Shown here: positions 1-6,021 of the stretch, one piece after another
Numbering within the stretch: position 1 is the first letter of the stretch
How the letters are laid out: every line of letters begins with the position of its first letter
Source of the DNA: an uncultured Haemophilus sp.
Lineage (GTDB): Bacteria; Pseudomonadota; Gammaproteobacteria; Enterobacterales; Pasteurellaceae
Direction of reading: 5' to 3'
DNA length: 8,438 nucleotides
NCBI GenBank assembly: GCA_902482195.1
Contig: CABSZQ010000036.1
Coordinates: forward strand, 1 to 8,438
Position numbers and translations under genes: made by a program
The notes under the pieces: generated by a model
Databases searched by the model: none
Told to the model about the DNA's origin: nothing
What the model saw: only the letters and a program-made list of their open reading frames with translations

Positions 1-751
1 ACCTTTACTTGCATCATTAGGCATCGCTGAAGTGAAAGCTTACCCACGATTAAAAGTGGCTGTGCTTTCAACGGGTGATGAATTAGTGCCTGTTGGCAAA
101 CCATTAGAAGCGGGACAAATCTACGATACCAACCGTTTCACCGTGAAATTAATGCTAGAAAAATTAAATTGTGACGTGATCGACTTCGGTATTCTGCCAG
201 ATAACCAGGCAGAATTTGAAGCGGCTTTTGTGAAAGCACAAGCTCAGGCCGATCTTGTGATCACAAGCGGTGGCGTTTCGGTGGGTGAAGCCGACTTCAC
301 GAAAACCGTATTAGAAAAAGTGGGTCAAGTGAATTTCTGGAAAATTGCGATGAAACCAGGCAAGCCGTTTGCTTTCGGTAAATTAGAAAATGCTTGGTTC
401 TGCGGTTTACCTGGCAATCCGGTTTCTGCATTAGTGACATTCTATCAATTGGTTCAACCGGCTATTGCCAAATTAAGTGGTAAAAAACACCCGAAAAAAC
501 AACCGCACTTTCAAGCAATTGCCCAAACTAATTTGAAAAAATCACCAGGACGTTTAGATTTCCAACGTGGTTTCTATCAAATCAATGAAAATGGTCAACT
601 TGAAGTGCAACCAGTGGGTTTCCAAGGCTCGCATTTATTCAGTTCTTTTGTGAAAAGTAACTGTTTTATTCGCCTGGAAAAAGATCGTGGCAATGTCGCT
701 GCGGGCGAAATAGTTACCATTGAACCGTTTAATCACCTATTGGGGCAATAA
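1..751 (+). CDS. moeA: MoeA, molybdopterin molybdenumtransferase (3' part, start outside window)
   Basis: MoeA inserts molybdate into adenylylated molybdopterin, the last common step of molybdenum cofactor synthesis in the cytoplasm. The reading frame is open from base 2, so the gene begins left of the window; 249 C-terminal residues are visible, against about 411 for the E. coli protein, so roughly 160 are missing. Visible family motifs are STGDEL and GQIYDTNR at the start of the MogA-like domain III, then [25 protein letters not shown] and [11 protein letters not shown], which form the molybdate/molybdopterin pocket, followed by the beta-barrel domain IV with GRLDFQRG and GSHLFSSF. The stop codon shares one base with the moeB start (TAATG), so the two are translationally coupled. 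A lysine-rich stretch at bases 482-511 is encoded by a DNA uptake signal and its A-tracts. Identification is firm. Confidence 0.97.
   Translation, partial: PLLASLGIAEVKAYPRLKVAVLSTGDELVPVGKPLEAGQIYDTNRFTVKLMLEKLNCDVIDFGILPDNQAEFEAAFVKAQAQADLVITSGGVSVGEADFTKTVLEKVGQVNFWKIAMKPGKPFAFGKLENAWFCGLPGNPVSALVTFYQLVQPAIAKLSGKKHPKKQPHFQAIAQTNLKKSPGRLDFQRGFYQINENGQLEVQPVGFQGSHLFSSFVKSNCFIRLEKDRGNVAAGEIVTIEPFNHLLGQ
502..510 (-). repeat. DNA uptake signal sequence inside moeA
   Basis: Exact 9-base Haemophilus-type uptake signal (AAGTGCGGT read on the minus strand). It is followed on that strand by two T-tracts with a six-base gap, matching the extended uptake motif known from H. influenzae. It marks DNA for preferred uptake by competent Pasteurellaceae and here overlaps coding sequence. 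Confidence 0.9.
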
Positions 752-1473
752 TGGCTGAATTAAGCTACGAAGAAGAACTGCGCTATAACCGCCAAATCAT
801 CTTAAAAGCAGTTGATTTTGACGGGCAAGAAAAGCTGAAAGACAGCCGAATGTTAATTGTCGGTCTGGGCGGTTTAGGCTGTGCAGCAAGTCAATATCTT
901 GCTGCCGCTGGCGTGGGGCATTTAACCTTGTTGGATTTTGACACCGTATCGCTTTCCAATTTGCAACGTCAGGTGTTGCATACTGATAGCCGATTAAATA
1001 TGCCTAAAGTGGAATCAGCAAAAATCGCGTTACAACAGATTAATCCACACGTAGAAATTAAAACCATCAATGCGCAACTTTCCGAAGAAAAACTCGCGGA
1101 AATCATACCGCACTTTGATGTGGTACTCGATTGTACCGATAACGTGGATATTCGTAATGCGCTCGATCGTCGGTGCGAACAAGCGAAGATCCCGCTAATT
1201 TCAGGTGCAGCGATCCGTTTAGAAGGGCAAGTATCCGTCTTTACTTATGAACCCAATACCCCAACCTATCGTCAACTTAGCCAGCTCTTTGGGCAAAATG
1301 TTTTAAGTTGTGTAGAAGCTGGCGTACTAGCCCCAATTGTGGGTGTTGTTGGCTCTATTCAAGCCTTAGAAGCCATTAAAGTGCGGTTAAAAATCGGTTC
1401 AAATTTATGTGGGCGCTTATTGTTAATCGATGGATTAAGCATGCGTATCCGAGAAATGAAATTGCCTGTTTAA
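751..1473 (+). CDS. moeB: MoeB, MoaD-adenylating enzyme (E1-like), lacking zinc cysteines
   Basis: MoeB adenylates the C-terminal glycine of MoaD, the small subunit of molybdopterin synthase, so that it can be charged with sulfur. Seen here: the E1-type ATP-binding loop GLGGLGCAAS (38-47), DFDTVSLSNLQRQ (62-74) and DCTDN (127-131). Arg14, Arg73, Lys86 and Asp130, used for ATP in the E. coli enzyme, sit at identical positions, as does Cys187 in SCVEAGV. E. coli MoeB (249 residues) binds structural zinc with Cys172, Cys175, Cys244 and Cys247. Here residues 172 and 175 are Thr and Gln, and the protein stops at residue 240 after REMKLPV, so all four are gone. Neither other forward frame past the stop restores a CxxC, so a simple frameshift does not explain it. 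The start overlaps the moeA stop, with GGGG at 742-745 as a weak ribosome site. Confidence 0.96.
   Translation: MAELSYEEELRYNRQIILKAVDFDGQEKLKDSRMLIVGLGGLGCAASQYLAAAGVGHLTLLDFDTVSLSNLQRQVLHTDSRLNMPKVESAKIALQQINPHVEIKTINAQLSEEKLAEIIPHFDVVLDCTDNVDIRNALDRRCEQAKIPLISGAAIRLEGQVSVFTYEPNTPTYRQLSQLFGQNVLSCVEAGVLAPIVGVVGSIQALEAIKVRLKIGSNLCGRLLLIDGLSMRIREMKLPV
1107..1115 (-). repeat. DNA uptake signal sequence inside moeB
   Basis: Exact ACCGCACTT on the plus strand (AAGTGCGGT on minus). It lies in codons 119-122 of moeB. The nearer flanking A/T tract is imperfect and the farther one is good. Confidence 0.85.
1379..1387 (+). repeat. DNA uptake signal sequence inside moeB (second copy)
   Basis: Exact AAGTGCGGT followed by TAAAAATC and then a second A/T tract six bases on, a good match to the extended Haemophilus uptake motif. 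It encodes part of the IKVRLKIG segment of MoeB. Confidence 0.88.
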
Positions 1474-1549
1474 GTTTTCTCTTAACATTTAGGCAGACAG
1501 AAAGTTTGTCTACACAAATCATTATTATGACTTAGCATTGAAACAACGT

Positions 1550-1810
1550 ATGGATATTCTCTTTGAATGTATTTTCCGTTTATTTTTTGAAGGGTTATTT
1601 GAATTTCTATTCAATAAATATTCCAAATTAAGTTGGGGATTATGGTATGTATTTTCCCTGTTATTTGGTTTCTATTTCTTTAATTTCCTTAATATGGATA
1701 AATCTGCTTGGGTAATTTGTTTATTAGCTATTCTAGCTGGTGGACTAACAATGCTTATTACCCTAGTCTTCGTTTTTTTAATTAAAAAATTGATATTGAG
1801 GAAAAAATAA
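1550..1810 (+). CDS. Small two-helix membrane protein, function unknown
   Basis: I do not recognise this protein. From the ATG it has 86 residues. An amphipathic, phenylalanine-rich N-terminal stretch (1-22, with Glu at 6, 14 and 18) is followed by two likely membrane helices at about 29-47 and 53-78, and a basic tail (KK at 79-80, RKK at the end) that should stay in the cytoplasm. No clear ribosome binding site precedes this ATG. A TTG four codons upstream (1538) is an alternative start, and the frame is open back to 1493. The gene is 76 bases past moeB and on the same strand, with no strong terminator between, so it may be read from the moeAB transcript. The hydrophobic, charge-patterned composition favours a real gene over chance, but the start is uncertain. 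Confidence 0.6.
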   Translation: MDILFECIFRLFFEGLFEFLFNKYSKLSWGLWYVFSLLFGFYFFNFLNMDKSAWVICLLAILAGGLTMLITLVFVFLIKKLILRKK

Positions 1811-1900
1811 GGACTATAGATTGACTTTATTCTTTCATCTTAAAACTCAAAATTACCCATAAATAATTATCCCTCCCCTCGTGCATTAACAAAAAACAAA

Positions 1901-1909
1901 TGCTATTAT
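1901..1909 (+). promoter_or_regulatory. Possible extended -10 promoter for yedEF
   Basis: TGCTATTAT matches an extended -10 element (TGn plus TATTAT). A -35 element at the usual distance is poor (GTGCAT at 1881-1886), which extended -10 promoters tolerate. Transcription would begin near 1916 and leave a leader of about 120 bases before yedE. A second weak pair, TTGCTC (1911-1916) and TATATC (1933-1938) with a 16-base spacer, lies just downstream. Assigned by eye only. Confidence 0.35.
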
Positions 1910-2036
1910 CTTGCTCGACAATTCATTTGTCTTATATCGCAAGTTTTGTGTATAGGAAAATGGCAGACACTTCAAAATATCTTCATTTTATACCTCACTT
2001 GCAAATCATCATTTCAATTTAAGGATTTATTCACTG

Positions 2037-3260
2037 ATGAAAGAGATTTTGCAGCAATTCAAACAAAATTATCTGATCAAATACTGGAATCCTGTCGCAG
2101 CAGTTATTGCTGCGGGGCTCATTTCAGCTTATTACTTTGGGGTAACCGGCACTTATTGGGCGGTTACCGGGGAATTTACCCGTTGGGGTGGACATGCTTT
2201 GCAAGCGCTAGGCGTCGACGTATCCGACTGGAGCTATTATAAAATTATCGGCATGCAAGGTACGATCTTCACCCGTATTGATGGTGTGATGATCTTAGGT
2301 ATGTTCGCGGGATGTATTTCTGCCGCACTTTGGGCAAACAACGTAAAATGGCGTAATCAACCACACAAACGTCGTATTGTTCAAGCCCTTATTGGTGGTG
2401 CATTAGCCGGTTTTGGTGCACGTTTAGCAATGGGCTGTAACCTTGCCTCTCTCTTCACGGGTATTCCACAATTTTCGGTTCACGCCTGGTTCTTTACTAT
2501 TGCCACAGCCGTAGGTACTTATGCAGGGGTAAAAGTCACCTTACTTCCGATATTCCGTGTGAAATTAGAATTGAAAAAAGGCGCAGCAAAATTACAAGAA
2601 ACCGATCCTAAACAAGCAAATCGTCGTTTTTGGATTGGCATGGTGGTCTTTTTTGCTTACTTAATTGCTTCACTTTATGTGATGACAAACTCCGTCAAAC
2701 TGGGTTTTGCGATGCTTTGTGGGTTAGCTTTCGGCTTATTAATTGAACGTGCTCAAATCTGCTTTACATCGGCTTTCCGTGATTTATGGGTAACCGGCCG
2801 TGCTTATATGGCAAAAGCCATCATCTTCGGTATTATCGTGGGCACGCTTGGCGTGTTTAGCTACATTCAATTAGGCGTGCCGGCCAAAATCATGTGGGCG
2901 GGTCCTAATGCAATTATCGGTGGTTTATTATTTGGCTTCGGTATTGTGTTAGCGGGCGGATGTGAAACCGGTTGGATGTATCGCTCAATGGAAGGTCAAG
3001 TTCACTTTATGTGGGTGGGTGTGGGTAATGTTGTTGGCTCAACCTATTTAGCCTACGCATGGGACGATCTCGCACCAGTACTCGCATTAGATTACGAAAA
3101 ACTTAACTTATTGAAATCCTTTGGCCCAGTTGGCGGTTTATTAGTAAATTACGGCTTGCTTATTCTCTGCTTAATCGCTGTTGTTTGGTGGGAACACCAC
3201 TTCTTGAAAAAAGCCAAAGCAAAAATCGCTGCAGCAAATCCACAAGCTTGTGGTTGCTAA
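2037..3260 (+). CDS. yedE: YedE (YeeE/YedE family), putative sulfur/selenium-compound transporter
   Basis: Inner-membrane protein of the YeeE/YedE (sulfur transport, DUF395) family; YeeE/TsuA relatives take up thiosulfate, while YedE is linked in comparative genomics to selenium use. The 407 residues resemble E. coli YedE (about 401) along the whole length, including TGTYWAVTGEFTRWGG (37-52), the duplicated core motifs ARLAMGCNLAS (128-138) and GIVLAGGCETGWMYR (302-316), and ERAQICFTSAFRD (237-249). Cys134, Cys242 and Cys309 lie in these conserved motifs and are the likely substrate-relay residues. Nine or ten hydrophobic segments can be seen. AAGGA at 2021-2025, 11 bases before the ATG, is a slightly distant ribosome site. 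The C-terminus ends QACGC, a Cys-x-Cys tail absent from E. coli YedE as I recall it. yedF follows after 41 bases and is almost certainly co-transcribed. Confidence 0.93.
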   Translation: MKEILQQFKQNYLIKYWNPVAAVIAAGLISAYYFGVTGTYWAVTGEFTRWGGHALQALGVDVSDWSYYKIIGMQGTIFTRIDGVMILGMFAGCISAALWANNVKWRNQPHKRRIVQALIGGALAGFGARLAMGCNLASLFTGIPQFSVHAWFFTIATAVGTYAGVKVTLLPIFRVKLELKKGAAKLQETDPKQANRRFWIGMVVFFAYLIASLYVMTNSVKLGFAMLCGLAFGLLIERAQICFTSAFRDLWVTGRAYMAKAIIFGIIVGTLGVFSYIQLGVPAKIMWAGPNAIIGGLLFGFGIVLAGGCETGWMYRSMEGQVHFMWVGVGNVVGSTYLAYAWDDLAPVLALDYEKLNLLKSFGPVGGLLVNYGLLILCLIAVVWWEHHFLKKAKAKIAAANPQACGC

Positions 3261-3301
3261 TTAAATATTAACGAATTCATTCAAAAAAAGAGGACATTAT
3301 T

Positions 3302-3571
3302 ATGGCATTTACCGTTGTTCAAAAATTAGATAAAGATCCAAAAGACATCACCCCAGATTACACGTTAGATACGCTAGGTGAACCTTGCCCGTATCCAGCA
3401 ATCGTGATGCTCGAAACCATGCCGCAATTGCAAAAAGGCGAAATTTTAGAGCTATTAAGTGACTGTGCTCAATCTATCAACAACATTCCTGTTGATACTA
3501 AAAACCACGGTTACACACTATTAAGCGTGGAACAAGATGGCACTAAATTACGCTATTTGATTCAACGTTAA
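3302..3571 (+). CDS. yedF: YedF, TusA-family sulfur/selenium carrier-like protein
   Basis: Small cytoplasmic protein of the TusA/SirA fold that partners YedE. It has 89 residues against about 77 for E. coli YedF; the extra dozen are at the N-terminus, before DYTLDTLGEPCPYP. The family CPxP motif is CPYP at 29-32, with Cys29 the expected persulfide or perselenide carrier. A second cysteine, Cys55 in LSDCAQSINNIP, also matches E. coli YedF and suggests a two-cysteine site. AGAGGA (3289-3294) seven bases before the ATG is a good ribosome site and supports the longer N-terminus. YedF is the natural acceptor for sulfur or selenium brought in by YedE; this is a family inference. A strong hairpin follows the stop within a few bases. 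Confidence 0.92.
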   Translation: MAFTVVQKLDKDPKDITPDYTLDTLGEPCPYPAIVMLETMPQLQKGEILELLSDCAQSINNIPVDTKNHGYTLLSVEQDGTKLRYLIQR

Positions 3572-3575
3572 TGTA

Positions 3576-3605
3576 AAAAGTGCGGTCAATTTTGACCGCA
3601 CTTTT
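3576..3605. terminator. Bidirectional terminator made of two inverted uptake signals
   Basis: The arms AAAAGTGCGGTCAA (3576-3589) and TTGACCGCACTTTT (3592-3605) are fully complementary, giving a stem of 12 to 14 base pairs with a very small loop. Each arm contains one exact uptake signal (3578-3586 plus, 3595-3603 minus). The T-rich right flank serves yedF, and the A-tract on the left gives a T-tract for the convergent gene ending at 3673. Paired uptake signals as terminators are well known in Haemophilus. Confidence 0.92.
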
Positions 3606-3672
3606 ATATTTTTTAGCAAGACACATCTGATAAAAAACAACTCCATTTTACTATCAGTGCTTACATTGAAGC

Positions 3673-4512
3673 CTATTCATAATACTCATATTGATAAGTT
3701 TTTTTGGTTTTCCATACACCATCTTTGTTATAGATTATCTCTTCAATAACATTGCCATGTTTATCAAATTGGTATGATACGGTTATCCAGTTGATGCGTA
3801 TTCCAACGCTAAACATTTCACTTTTTAATAAGCGATGATTTTTATCAAAAGAATTTTTCACACTATTGATAAAAACGTTTAAAGATTCGGTAAATGAACC
3901 ATCATTTTCGTAATGATAAATATCGCAATCTTTTTCTACATTATCTTCAATACGACATATTTTGCTCAGTTTACCATTCTCATAGTCGTATTTTTTTATA
4001 TCTGATGTTGTTTTATTCTCTACATCATACTCTTGAGTTTTGAGCAAAGTACCCGCTTTATCATAAAAATGTTCTTTATATGAGGATGAAAAATCTGGTG
4101 TGTCCTTATATTCCACAAACTGCACCACACCACTACCATCCTGATTTTCTAAATAACGATAAAATTTGCTAAAGGTTTTGAGCTCTGGATTAGTTTCAGT
4201 TACATTGTCATCTTGAATTTCCAATAATCGATTCTGAGCATCATACTTATAGTGACGCATTGTGATTTTTTCTTTATCAAAAAGAACGCCCTGTTCCTTT
4301 TCTTTTATCAAAAAGCCTTGTTCGTTATAAAAGCTACCTAGATAACTTACTGTCCCATTATCGGGCAAGGCTGAATTACCTTCATCCTTGGATTTAATTG
4401 ATTTCACTTTTCCTTGCAAGTTATGCTTTGTCCAATCATTCTCAATTGGAAATAATGCGAAAGCAGAAGTTGAAAAAGAAAAAAGCAATAAGAAAAATAA
4501 GGATTTATTCAT
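3673..4512 (-). CDS. Exported protein with YD-type (RHS-like) repeats, function unknown
   Basis: I do not recognise the family. The 279 residues start with a clear signal peptide (MNKS, hydrophobic core 5-16, cleavage after AFA at 17-19), so the protein is exported; no lipobox cysteine is seen. The mature part carries irregular YD-type units such as YDAQNRLLE (90-98), YDKAGTLLK (150-158), YENGKLSK (177-184), FDKNHRLLK (222-230) and FDKHGNVIEE (249-258), the tyrosine/aspartate beta pattern of RHS/YD proteins, without an RHS core or toxin domain. Cys186 and Cys196 could form a disulfide. The ATG at 4512 is chosen because AAAGAGA lies just upstream and the signal peptide begins there; the in-frame ATG at 4545 would fall inside the predicted -10 box. 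It lies downstream of the pntB terminator with its own promoter and looks AT-richer than its neighbours. It could be a surface or envelope protein of narrow distribution. Confidence 0.75.
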   Translation of the reverse strand: MNKSLFFLLLFSFSTSAFALFPIENDWTKHNLQGKVKSIKSKDEGNSALPDNGTVSYLGSFYNEQGFLIKEKEQGVLFDKEKITMRHYKYDAQNRLLEIQDDNVTETNPELKTFSKFYRYLENQDGSGVVQFVEYKDTPDFSSSYKEHFYDKAGTLLKTQEYDVENKTTSDIKKYDYENGKLSKICRIEDNVEKDCDIYHYENDGSFTESLNVFINSVKNSFDKNHRLLKSEMFSVGIRINWITVSYQFDKHGNVIEEIIYNKDGVWKTKKTYQYEYYE

Positions 4513-4543
4513 AAAATTCTCTTTAAAAATTAAATATTGAATC

Positions 4544-4571
4544 ATTCTAAATAATTACAAGAAAAATTCAA
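4544..4571 (-). promoter_or_regulatory. Likely sigma-70 promoter for the exported YD-repeat gene
   Basis: On the minus strand TTGAAT (4571-4566) and TAGAAT (4549-4544) are separated by 16 bases, a reasonable sigma-70 match. Transcription would start near 4537, about 25 bases before the ATG at 4512. Its place right after the pntB terminator fits an independent gene. Confidence 0.5.
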
Positions 4572-4575
4572 TCGA

Positions 4576-4609
4576 TAAAAAACCGCACTTCAATCTCTCA
4601 AAGTGCGGT
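4576..4609 (-). terminator. pntAB terminator made of two inverted uptake signals
   Basis: On the minus strand, beginning 22 bases after the pntB stop, ACCGCACTT and AAGTGCGGT pair perfectly across a 10-base loop and run straight into TTTTTT. Both arms are exact uptake signals (4582-4590 and 4601-4609). The plus-strand side has only a short T-run, so it mainly serves pntB. Confidence 0.9.
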
Positions 4610-4631
4610 CAGTTTTACTTCAATTTTTTGC

Positions 4632-6011
4632 TTATTTGTTTAATGCTGTAAGAATGTCATCAACACGTTCTTTTGCATCACCAAAGAGCATTTGAGTGTT
4701 TTCTTTGAAGAATAATGGGTTTTGAACGCCTGCGTAACCTACCGCCATAGAGCGTTTGAATACGATAACGTTTTGTGCTTTCCATACTTCTAACACTGGC
4801 ATACCTGCAATTGGGCTGTTTGGATCTTCCATTGCCGCTGGGTTTACGGTGTCGTTTGCACCGATAACCAATACCACATCGGTATCCGCGAAATCATCAT
4901 TGATTTCATCCATTTCAAGCACGATGTCATAAGGCACTTTCGCTTCCGCTAAAAGTACGTTCATATGACCCGGTAAACGACCTGCAACAGGGTGAATACC
5001 AAAACGTACGTTAATACCACGTTCACGCAATTTCGCCGTAATTTCAGCCACTGGATATTGCGCTTGTGCTACCGCCATACCATATCCTGGCGTGATGATC
5101 ACTGAGCTTGCATTTTTGAGTAATTCAGCCACTTCTTCTGCGGTTGTTTCACGGTGTTCGCCTTGTTCTTCATCAGAAGATACTTGAACATCATTACCAA
5201 AACCACCTGCGATAACGCTGATAAATGAGCGGTTCATCGCTTTACACATAATGTAAGAAAGAATCGCACCAGAAGAACCCACTAATGCACCGGTGACGAT
5301 AAGCAAGTCATTGCTCAACATGAAACCAGCTGCAGCCGCTGCCCAACCAGAATAAGAGTTAAGCATTGAAACCACAACCGGCATATCCGCACCACCGATA
5401 GATGCCACTAAGTGCCAGCCGAATGCAAGTGCAATCGCGGTCATGAGTAACACTGGGAAGATATTATCTGGGTTGTTTAAGAAAGCGACCATCAATAAAG
5501 CAGAAACTACTAACGCCGCTAAATTTAATTTATGGCGATGTGGCAACATTAATGCTTTTGAATTGATTTTGCCGCTTAATTTACCGAATGCTACGATAGA
5601 ACCCGTGAATGTTACCGCACCGATGAAGATCCCTAAGAATACTTCAACGTTATGGATATTCATTAACACAGGATCGGTTTCGTGTGTTAAACCGTAACTG
5701 TTAAAACCTACGAGCACAGCTGCTAAACCTACAAAGCTGTGAAGGATCGCAACGAGTTCAGGCATTTCAGTCATTTCAACTTTTAATGCACGTTGAACAC
5801 CAATCACGCCACCAATGATCATTGCAATAATGATCCATAATGTACCTTCAGATTGCGGGCCGAAAATGGTTGCAATAAGGGCAATTGTCATACCGACAAT
5901 ACCATACCAACAACCAGCTTTTGCCGTTTCATGTTTAGAAAGACCGGCTAAGCTCATAATGAAAAGTAATGCAGCGATAATATAGGCTGCTTGTACTAAA
6001 CCTTCAGACAT
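4632..6011 (-). CDS. pntB: PntB, NAD(P) transhydrogenase beta subunit
   Basis: Beta subunit of the inner-membrane transhydrogenase, which uses proton inflow to drive hydride transfer from NADH to NADP+, supplying NADPH. The 459 residues match E. coli PntB (462) from end to end. The first 265 or so form the membrane domain II; His91 in ILHSFVG is at the same number as the proton-channel histidine of E. coli, and Asp209 and Asn218 correspond to its Asp213 and Asn222. A charged linker (272-292) leads to the NADP(H)-binding domain III with [12 protein letters not shown] (307-318), [14 protein letters not shown] (344-357), [10 protein letters not shown] (384-393) and [10 protein letters not shown] (419-428). 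AAGGAG at 6023-6018 overlaps the pntA stop and sits six bases before the ATG, so translation is likely coupled. Only 10 bases separate the two genes. Confidence 0.98.
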   Translation of the reverse strand: MSEGLVQAAYIIAALLFIMSLAGLSKHETAKAGCWYGIVGMTIALIATIFGPQSEGTLWIIIAMIIGGVIGVQRALKVEMTEMPELVAILHSFVGLAAVLVGFNSYGLTHETDPVLMNIHNVEVFLGIFIGAVTFTGSIVAFGKLSGKINSKALMLPHRHKLNLAALVVSALLMVAFLNNPDNIFPVLLMTAIALAFGWHLVASIGGADMPVVVSMLNSYSGWAAAAAGFMLSNDLLIVTGALVGSSGAILSYIMCKAMNRSFISVIAGGFGNDVQVSSDEEQGEHRETTAEEVAELLKNASSVIITPGYGMAVAQAQYPVAEITAKLRERGINVRFGIHPVAGRLPGHMNVLLAEAKVPYDIVLEMDEINDDFADTDVVLVIGANDTVNPAAMEDPNSPIAGMPVLEVWKAQNVIVFKRSMAVGYAGVQNPLFFKENTQMLFGDAKERVDDILTALNK

Positions 6012-6021
6012 CGTCTTCTCC

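Noticed and set aside
254..267. Perfect 14-base palindrome CTTGTGATCACAAG inside moeA, resembling CRP half-sites.
   Set aside because: There is no six-base spacer between the half-sites, and it lies in codons of the conserved segment before TSGGVS, so it is most likely chance.
263..271. ACAAGCGGT, the uptake signal of the other Pasteurellaceae branch.
   Set aside because: A single copy encoding the conserved Thr-Ser-Gly of MoeA and lacking A/T tracts; the window otherwise uses AAGTGCGGT.
1491..1515. Possible hairpin AGACA/TGTCT after moeB as a terminator.
   Set aside because: A five-base stem with no T-tract, unlikely to stop transcription.
1883..1903. GCATT and AATGC inverted repeat upstream of yedE.
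   Set aside because: Only five base pairs around an 11-base A-rich loop; too weak to call an operator or hairpin.
1946..2242. Open frame of 98 codons upstream of and overlapping yedE.
   Set aside because: It overlaps yedE in another frame, has low-quality composition and lacks a good ribosome site; a shadow of yedE and its leader.
2322..2330. GCCGCACTT in yedE, one mismatch from an uptake signal.
   Set aside because: Not exact in the core and without proper flanking tracts.
3627..3657. Inverted repeat CTGATA/TATCAG beyond the YD-repeat gene.
   Set aside because: Six base pairs with a 19-base loop; the uptake-signal hairpin next to it is a far better terminator.
5443..5697. Plus-strand open frame of 84 codons inside pntB.
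   Set aside because: Antisense shadow of a well-conserved gene with no recognisable protein features.
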